NCBI GenBank assembly: GCA_016936035.1
Contig: JAFGPU010000328.1
Span: forward strand, 1-5,254
DNA from: Acidimicrobiales bacterium
Lineage (GTDB): Bacteria > Actinomycetota > Acidimicrobiia > Acidimicrobiales > VFJN01
Length of the DNA stretch: 5,254 nucleotides
Direction: 5' to 3'
Made by a program: the position numbers and the translations under genes. The notes under the pieces are model-generated. The model had not been told where the DNA came from. It saw only the letters and a list, made by a program, of their open reading frames with translations, and ran no database searches. This document shows positions 1 through 4,169 of the stretch, piece by piece (position 1 is the first letter of the stretch; each line of letters starts with the position of its first letter).

Positions 1-933
1 CCGGAACGCGCTCATGTTCTCGATGACGCCCGCCACCCGCAGGTAGCTCTTGCGGGCCATGCCCACGGCGCGGAAGGCGACCTTCTGCGCCGCCCGGGCC
101 GGCGTGGTGACGACCACGACCTCGGCGCGGGGCATCAGCTTGGCCACCCCCATCTGCACGTCGCCGGTGCCCGGCGGCATGTCGACCAGCAGGTAGTCGA
201 GATCGTCGCCCCACCGGACGTCCTGCAGGAAGTGCTGCACGCCACGGTTGAGCATGAGACCGCGCCACATGAGCGCGGTCTCCTCGCCGTCGACCAGCAG
301 GCCCATCGACACCACGCGCAGCACGCCCTCGCCGACCTTGCGCTCGATGGGGACCATCTGCTTGCGACCGTCGTCGGTGGTGCCGGCGAGGCGGCCGTCG
401 ACGCCCAGCATGCGCGGCACCGAGAAGCCCCAGATGTCGGCGTCGAGCACACCCACGGTGTGCCCCTGGGCGGCGAGCGCCGCGGCCAGGTTGACCGTGA
501 CCGACGACTTGCCGACGCCACCCTTGCCGGAGGCGATGAGGATGACCTTGGCGGCCAGCGGCACCGAGGTGTCCTCGGGCTTCTGCGCGACGTTCCAGCG
601 CGCCTTCGACATGGCCGTGCTGCGCTGCTCGGCCGTCATCTCGGTCCAGTGCAGGCGCACCTCGGCGATGCCGGGCAGCGATCCCACGCGGGCCTTGATG
701 TCGTGCTGGATCTGCGAGCGCAGGGGGCAGCCGGCGGTGGTGAGGGCGATGGTGACGTCGGCCGTCCCGTCGGGTTGCACCTCGGCCGACCGCGCCATGC
801 CCAGGTCGACGATGTCGCTGCCGAGCTCGGGATCGATCACGCCCCGCAGGACCGCCATGACGTCGTCGGGCGTGGGGGCGCCGGACGTGGGGGTCGCGGG
901 GGCGGGCTCCGGGGTGGGCGAGGTTGCATCCAC
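1..933 (-). CDS. mrp: Mrp/ApbC (NBP35-like) Fe-S cluster carrier ATPase, C-terminus beyond window
   Basis: Mrp proteins are cytoplasmic P-loop ATPases that bind an Fe-S cluster and pass it to apo-proteins. The visible 311 residues show the family order. A Pro/Thr/Ala-rich tail (2-22) is followed by a MIP18/DUF59 domain (about 23-97) with its conserved Cys69 in TTAGCPLR. The NTPase domain starts near 128, with the deviant Walker A GKGGVGKSS (136-144), the DADIWG switch (164-169) and the Walker B-like VDMPPGTGD (250-258). The frame is open to the window edge. The family is about 370-380 aa, so some 60-70 residues are missing, including the region that should hold the cluster-binding CxxC. The GTG at 933 is chosen because it gives a normal-length lead into DUF59 and lies 7 nt after a TAGAAT -10 box, with no Shine-Dalgarno; start at the transcript's first base is inferred. 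It diverges from the SufR-like regulator, which probably controls it. The family call is firm. Confidence 0.95.
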   Translation of the reverse strand, partial: MDATSPTPEPAPATPTSGAPTPDDVMAVLRGVIDPELGSDIVDLGMARSAEVQPDGTADVTIALTTAGCPLRSQIQHDIKARVGSLPGIAEVRLHWTEMTAEQRSTAMSKARWNVAQKPEDTSVPLAAKVILIASGKGGVGKSSVTVNLAAALAAQGHTVGVLDADIWGFSVPRMLGVDGRLAGTTDDGRKQMVPIERKVGEGVLRVVSMGLLVDGEETALMWRGLMLNRGVQHFLQDVRWGDDLDYLLVDMPPGTGDVQMGVAKLMPRAEVVVVTTPARAAQKVAFRAVGMARKSYLRVAGVIENMSAFR

Positions 934-940
934 GGCGGCG

Positions 941-946
941 ATTCTA
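941..946 (-). promoter_or_regulatory. -10 box for mrp, probable leaderless promoter
   Basis: On the minus strand the bases read TAGAAT, a good match to the actinobacterial TANNNT -10 consensus. Seven bases separate it from the GTG at 933, so transcription would start at or next to the start codon. No purine-rich ribosome site lies in between. A recognisable -35 box is not visible at 16-18 bp spacing (the 17-bp position reads CGGGTT). The leaderless reading is inference from spacing. Confidence 0.6.
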
Positions 947-978
947 CCGGTGGAGACCGGTGAAACCCGGAGACCGGT
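946..978. promoter_or_regulatory. Candidate operator: three ACCGGT palindromes between divergent -10 boxes
   Basis: ACCGGT occurs at 946-951, 956-961 and 973-978. The last two copies lie in a 10-bp direct repeat, GGAGACCGGT, at 952-961 and 969-978. Since ACCGGT is its own reverse complement, the outer copies run into the -10 box on each side: ACCGGTAGAAT toward mrp and ACCGGTACACT toward the regulator gene. A protein bound here would cover both promoters. Its assignment to the adjacent SufR-like regulator rests only on position. It does not match the SufR operators I know from cyanobacteria or mycobacteria. Confidence 0.45.
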
Positions 979-983
979 ACACT
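978..983 (+). promoter_or_regulatory. -10 box for the SufR-like regulator, probable leaderless promoter
   Basis: TACACT fits TANNNT and ends 7 nt before the GTG at 991. This spacing mirrors that of the divergent mrp promoter. No Shine-Dalgarno lies between box and start, so the mRNA probably begins with the start codon. No clear -35 box is seen, which would suit an activator-dependent or extended -10 type promoter; that is inference. Confidence 0.6.
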
Positions 984-990
984 CCGGGGC

Positions 991-1701
991 GTGACCGAGG
1001 TCGCTCCCCCCCGGCTCGCTGCGCCGCGGCTCGCTGTGCTCAAGGCGCTGGGTGACAACACCCGCTACGCCATCTATCTCGAGCTGGCCCGTTCGCCGCG
1101 TCCTCTCGCCACGGCCGAGATCGCCGACACCCTCGACCTGCACCCCAACACGGTCCGTCCCCACCTCGAGCGCATGCGTGAGGTGGGCCTGCTCACCATC
1201 GAGACCGACGCCCGGGGCACCGTCGGCCGCCCTCAGCACCGCTACTCGCTGTCGCCCGATGCCCCGTCCCTGGGCCTCGAGCCCGCCACCTTCCCGGTCC
1301 TCGCGCGCATGCTGCTCCGCGTCGCCGCGACCGGTGCCGTGGGGCGCGACGAGGTGGTCGACACGGCCCGCGAGCAGGGCGAGGCCGACGCCGCGGCCAT
1401 CGCGCCGCTGCTCGACGAGTCCGCCCCCGCTGCCGACTCGTGCGTCGACGGCCTGGTCGCCCGGCTCGACGCCATGGGTTTCGACCCCGCCACCGCGCGC
1501 GACGACGGCGAGGCCACGGTCGCCTTCGCCCACTGCCCGTTCCGCGAGCTCGCCGAGGCCAACCCCGAGATCGTGTGCGCCCTGCACCAGGGCCTGGTCG
1601 AGGGCCTGGTGGACACGCTCGGCGGCGCCGCCGTCGACGCCTTCCACCCGCTGACCGACCGCACGCCCTGCCAGGTCGACCTCGTGCTGGCACGGTCGTG
1701 A
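991..1701 (+). CDS. SufR-type (COG2345, ArsR-like) winged-helix regulator with Cys cluster
   Basis: A predicted DNA-binding regulator of 236 aa, close to the usual 220-250 aa of SufR relatives. The N-terminal winged helix spans about 13-85. It has the recognition-helix segment LDLHPNTVRPHLERM (about 48-62) and a wing around GTVGRPQHRYSL (71-82). The C-terminal part carries the family block HCPFRELAEANPEIVC followed by a helix with ALHQGLVEGLV, then TPCQVDL. Cysteines are at 151, 182, 196 and 227; the 182/196/227 set (C-x13-C-x30-C) is the likely Fe-S ligand set, with 151 a possible fourth. In known SufR proteins, cluster occupancy controls repression of suf genes. Here no sufBCD is in view, but mrp diverges and an A-type carrier follows, so an Fe-S role fits well. 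It is probably autoregulated through the shared 57-bp gap. The GTG start is set by the -10 spacing. Other COG2345 members are annotated only as ArsR- or DeoR-like regulators, so the exact regulon is inference. Confidence 0.85.
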   Translation: MTEVAPPRLAAPRLAVLKALGDNTRYAIYLELARSPRPLATAEIADTLDLHPNTVRPHLERMREVGLLTIETDARGTVGRPQHRYSLSPDAPSLGLEPATFPVLARMLLRVAATGAVGRDEVVDTAREQGEADAAAIAPLLDESAPAADSCVDGLVARLDAMGFDPATARDDGEATVAFAHCPFRELAEANPEIVCALHQGLVEGLVDTLGGAAVDAFHPLTDRTPCQVDLVLARS

Positions 1702-1709
1702 CCGGGCCG

Positions 1710-1749
1710 CCCGTTGCCGCCGTCCGGCCAACCGCCCGCCGGCAACGGG
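1710..1749 (+). terminator. Hairpin after the regulator gene, possible terminator
   Basis: Perfect 10-bp arms, CCCGTTGCCG (1710-1719) and CGGCAACGGG (1740-1749), flank a 20-nt loop just after the stop codon at 1701. A G-T pair (1709/1750) can extend the stem. There is no T-run after it, so this is not a textbook intrinsic terminator. A T-less terminator, an mRNA-stabilising structure, or a protein site are all possible. Confidence 0.4.
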
Positions 1750-1773
1750 TCGCCACCTGCGACGCACCACCGA

Positions 1774-1779
1774 TAACCT
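1774..1779 (+). promoter_or_regulatory. Possible -10 box for the A-type carrier gene
   Basis: TAACCT fits TANNNT and lies in the least GC-rich part of the 121-bp gap (about 1770-1790). A start near 1786 would give a leader of roughly 37 nt that includes the Shine-Dalgarno site. No -35 box is convincing. Read-through from the regulator gene past the hairpin is the alternative. Confidence 0.35.
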
Positions 1780-1804
1780 GTTCACGAATCCCGGAAGACC
1801 CTCC

Positions 1805-1812
1805 GGAGGAGG
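1805..1812 (+). promoter_or_regulatory. Strong Shine-Dalgarno for the A-type carrier
   Basis: GGAGGAGG ends 10 nt before the GTG at 1823, the only strong ribosome site in the window. It sets the start. Its first part lies in a 10-bp palindrome, CCTCCGGAGG (1800-1809), so the site could be partly self-paired in mRNA. Confidence 0.75.
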
Positions 1813-1822
1813 CACCAGACAC

Positions 1823-2143
1823 GTGATCGTGCTCACCGACACCGCAACCGACAAGGTCCGATCGCTCATGGAGCAAGAGGGCGTCGACGACCTCGCGCTG
1901 CGTGTGGCCGTGCGCCCGGGTGGGTGCTCGGGCTTCAGCTACGAGATGTTCTTCGACACCGACGTCGCCGACGACGACAAGACGCTCGACTACTCCGGCG
2001 TCAAGGTGGTCGTCGACCCGTCGAGCGCCAGCCTGCTCGAGGGTGCGACGCTCGACTACAAGGACGGCCTGCAGGGAGCCGGGTTCGCCATCGACAACCC
2101 CAACGCCCAGCGCACCTGCGGCTGCGGCCAGAGCTTCAGCTGA
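1823..2143 (+). CDS. erpA: A-type Fe-S cluster carrier (ErpA/IscA/HesB family)
   Basis: A-type carriers are small cytoplasmic proteins that take a cluster from a scaffold such as SufBCD and deliver it to target enzymes. The 106-aa length is normal for the family. All three ligand cysteines are present: C35 in RPGGCSGFSYEM and C99 and C101 in the C-terminal TCGCGQSF, with the typical 63-residue gap. The family phrases LTDTATDKV near the start and VVVDPSSASLLEGATLDY in the middle are also clear. The GTG start at 1823 follows a strong Shine-Dalgarno, and starts further in would remove the first conserved strand. It lies downstream of the SufR-like regulator and near mrp, forming an Fe-S supply locus whose clients could include the [2Fe-2S] enzyme at 4170, though that link is speculative. 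ErpA, IscA and SufA cannot be told apart safely by sequence alone, so the symbol is tentative. Confidence 0.93.
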   Translation: MIVLTDTATDKVRSLMEQEGVDDLALRVAVRPGGCSGFSYEMFFDTDVADDDKTLDYSGVKVVVDPSSASLLEGATLDYKDGLQGAGFAIDNPNAQRTCGCGQSFS

Positions 2144-2161
2144 GGGCTCGGCGCTGAGCCC
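2144..2161 (+). terminator. Hairpin directly after the carrier's stop codon
   Basis: GGGCTC (2144-2149) pairs with GAGCCC (2156-2161). An inner G-T pair leaves a GCGC tetraloop. The stem begins at the base after the TGA. No T-tract follows, so termination is uncertain. The remaining gap to 2187 shows no convincing promoter, so the next gene may be reached by read-through. Confidence 0.35.
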
Positions 2162-2187
2162 GCGAGGGCTGCACCGCTGGGGATCGG

Positions 2188-4116
2188 TTGGGGCGAGACA
2201 GAAGGGGACGACGCGGGCAACCGCGGCCGGGTGACAGCGAGCCGCGCCTCGCCGGCCGACGACCGCCGCCTCGTGCCCCTGGGGCCTACGGCGCCGACGG
2301 CACCGGGGGCCCGGCCGGCGCCGCGACCGGGCCCGGTGGTGAGCGACGCGCCCCACCCGGCGGCGGGCGCGGCGCTCCGCGTCCCGGCGGCGCCTACGAC
2401 CCCGGGCCGCTGGGCCAGGGCCGGTCGGGTCGCACCTACCGCGCCGCCCGCTACGACCAGGGCGGCCGCTACGTCGGTCCGGCCCGCTACGAGGGCGACG
2501 AGATGGGCGTCCCCGAAGGTCGCGGCCGCCGGCCCCGGGACGGTCGCGACCGCATGGCCACGCCGATCGGCCAGCTGCCCCGGCGCCACAGCCCCCCGCC
2601 GGCCCATCTGCCGCCCCGCCACGACCGCCGACGGCTGGGCGCCCTGCTGTTGTTGGGGGTCGTGCTGATCGTCGCAGCCGTCGGTGTCCAGCAGCTCTTC
2701 CTCGACGTCGACGACGCCGGCGGCGATGACGCCATCGAGAGCCCCCTCGCCGCCCCCGGCGACCCGGCCACCGAGACGACGGCGCCTCCCGCCGAGACCG
2801 AGGCCCAGGGGCCGGCATCCGGGTTCGACACGCCAGGGCTGCTGACGTTCCGGGGCAGCGCCACCCGTAGCTACTACGGCGAGGGCGCGGTCCCGGCCGA
2901 CCCCGAGGTGCTGTGGAGCTACCCCGGCGAGTCCGGTGGCATGTGCTCCGAGTCGGCCGTGGGTGACGAGGTGAAGACCTGGTGCGGCAGCGGGTGGACC
3001 GGCCAACCGTCCGTGTTCGAACGGGACGGGCGCACGTGGGTGGTGTTCGGCGCCTACGACCGCAAGGTCCACTTCGTCGACTACCACACTGGCGAGGACA
3101 TCATCCCGCCCTTCGAGACGGGCGACATCATCAAGGGGTCGGTCACCGTCGACCCCGACGGTCTGCCGCTCGTCTACTCGGGCAGCCGCGACAACGAGCT
3201 GCACGTCATCGCGATCGACCGGCCCACGCCGACCGAGCTGTGGTCGCTGCCGGCCGATGCGGTCAGCCCCACCAAGTGGAACAACGACTGGGACGCCTCG
3301 CCCCTCGTGATCGATGACTACCTGTACGAGGGCGGCGAGAACTCGCAGTTCCACATCGTGAAGCTGAACAAGTCGACCGGCGACGACGGCTTGGTGCAGG
3401 TCGCCCCGGAGCTGGTGTTCAACGCTCCCGGCTGGGACGACGAGCTCATCGCGTCGCTCGCCACGCGCCAGAACGACGTGTCGATCGAGAACTCGGTGGC
3501 CTACGCCGACGGCGTCGTCTACTTCGCCAACTCGGGTGGGCTGGTGCAGGGCTGGGACGTGTCCGGCCTGGCCGAGGGGGTGACCCCCACGCGGGTGCTC
3601 CGCTACTGGGCAGGCGACGACATCGACGCGTCCATCGTGATCGACGACGAGGGCTACCTCTACGTGGGCGTCGAGAACGAGCGGGGCAACGCCCGGGCCG
3701 CCGAGGTCGGGCAGCTGCTCAAGCTCGACCCGCGGCAACCCGACGACCCGCTGGTGTGGTCGGTCAAGGACGACTACGGCTTCTGGACGACGCCCGCCCT
3801 CCACGACGACATCGTCATCGCCGCCGCCGACGACGGCACCGTCTACGCCGTCGACCGGCAGACCGGCGAGGTGCGCTGGACGTTCGAGCTGCCCCCACCG
3901 ACCTGGCAGTCCGCGGTCATCGTCGACGACACGCTCATCCAGGGCGACTGCGAGGGCGGCCTGCACGCCTACGACGTGTCCGACACCAGCGTGGCCCCGC
4001 CCGAGCTCTGGACCGTCGAGCTCGAGGGCTGCATCGAGTCGACGCCCGCCGTCTGGCAGGGCCGCCTGTTCGTCGGCACCCGGGGTGGACGCTTCTACGC
4101 CATCGGCGATCCCTGA
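2188..4116 (+). CDS. Membrane-anchored PQQ-like (BamB-type) beta-propeller protein; N-terminus uncertain
   Basis: Function unknown. From the TTG at 2188 the protein is 642 aa. Residues 1-147 form a disordered Arg/Gly/Pro-rich tail that includes three hexapeptides RYDQGG, RYVGPA, RYEGDE (88-105). One transmembrane helix follows (about 150-171, GALLLLGVVLIVAAVGVQQLF). It is preceded by RHDRRR, so the tail should be inside and the rest outside. An acidic/Pro/Thr linker (172-215) leads to a propeller (about 220-642) with some eight repeats; the clearest is DDGTVYAVDRQTGEVRW (548-564), and the last is GGRFYAIGD (633-641). No lipobox is present. Four extracytoplasmic cysteines (253, 266, 588, 615) could form disulfides. 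BamB-like and PQQ-dehydrogenase-like propellers share this repeat. The size and lack of a dehydrogenase domain argue for a binding or assembly role rather than an enzyme. Start choice is weak: rare codons AGA, AGG, CGA and GGA fill the first codons. GTG 2231 (other frame) with a missing base near 2280, or ATG 2503 after GAGG, are alternatives. Confidence 0.8.
   Translation: MGRDRRGRRGQPRPGDSEPRLAGRRPPPRAPGAYGADGTGGPAGAATGPGGERRAPPGGGRGAPRPGGAYDPGPLGQGRSGRTYRAARYDQGGRYVGPARYEGDEMGVPEGRGRRPRDGRDRMATPIGQLPRRHSPPPAHLPPRHDRRRLGALLLLGVVLIVAAVGVQQLFLDVDDAGGDDAIESPLAAPGDPATETTAPPAETEAQGPASGFDTPGLLTFRGSATRSYYGEGAVPADPEVLWSYPGESGGMCSESAVGDEVKTWCGSGWTGQPSVFERDGRTWVVFGAYDRKVHFVDYHTGEDIIPPFETGDIIKGSVTVDPDGLPLVYSGSRDNELHVIAIDRPTPTELWSLPADAVSPTKWNNDWDASPLVIDDYLYEGGENSQFHIVKLNKSTGDDGLVQVAPELVFNAPGWDDELIASLATRQNDVSIENSVAYADGVVYFANSGGLVQGWDVSGLAEGVTPTRVLRYWAGDDIDASIVIDDEGYLYVGVENERGNARAAEVGQLLKLDPRQPDDPLVWSVKDDYGFWTTPALHDDIVIAAADDGTVYAVDRQTGEVRWTFELPPPTWQSAVIVDDTLIQGDCEGGLHAYDVSDTSVAPPELWTVELEGCIESTPAVWQGRLFVGTRGGRFYAIGDP
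2449..2502 (+). repeat. Three tandem 18-bp units coding RY-x4 hexapeptides
   Basis: CGCTAC recurs at 2449, 2467 and 2485, exactly 18 bp apart. The first and third units share the 11-mer GCCCGCTACGA. They encode RYDQGG, RYVGPA and RYEGDE in the cytoplasmic tail of the propeller protein. In-frame periodicity supports this part of the tail being translated, which argues against a start as late as ATG 2503. Confidence 0.6.
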
Positions 4117-4157
4117 TCGAGCCTGCGTCGGGAGACGTGTGGCGACGTCCGGGTTCC

Positions 4158-4163
4158 TATCCT
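4158..4163 (+). promoter_or_regulatory. -10 box for the molybdenum hydroxylase, probable leaderless promoter
   Basis: TATCCT fits TANNNT and ends 6 nt before the GTG at 4170. It lies in the 53-bp gap after the propeller gene, and no Shine-Dalgarno is present. This makes the hydroxylase its own transcription unit, probably with no 5' leader. A -35 box is not evident. Confidence 0.6.
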
Positions 4164-4169
4164 CGTCAC

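Noticed and set aside
946..978. Reading the ACCGGT array as a classical SufR operator
   Set aside because: It lacks the cyanobacterial CAAC-N6-GTTG and the mycobacterial ACACT-type inverted repeat, so only a candidate operator of unknown owner is claimed.
232..994. Plus-strand frames of about 245 codons opposite mrp
   Set aside because: They oppose the P-loop and MIP18 domains of mrp and carry no known motif.
1193..2818. A 541-codon minus-strand frame spanning the regulator, carrier and tail regions
   Set aside because: It crosses three supported plus-strand features and translates to Arg/Gly-rich low-complexity sequence without motifs.
2188..4116. Calling the propeller protein a PQQ-dependent dehydrogenase or a lipoprotein BamB
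   Set aside because: No dehydrogenase active-site motifs or adjacent disulfide Cys pair are visible. The hydrophobic segment is not followed by a lipobox cysteine and is a membrane anchor after a long tail.
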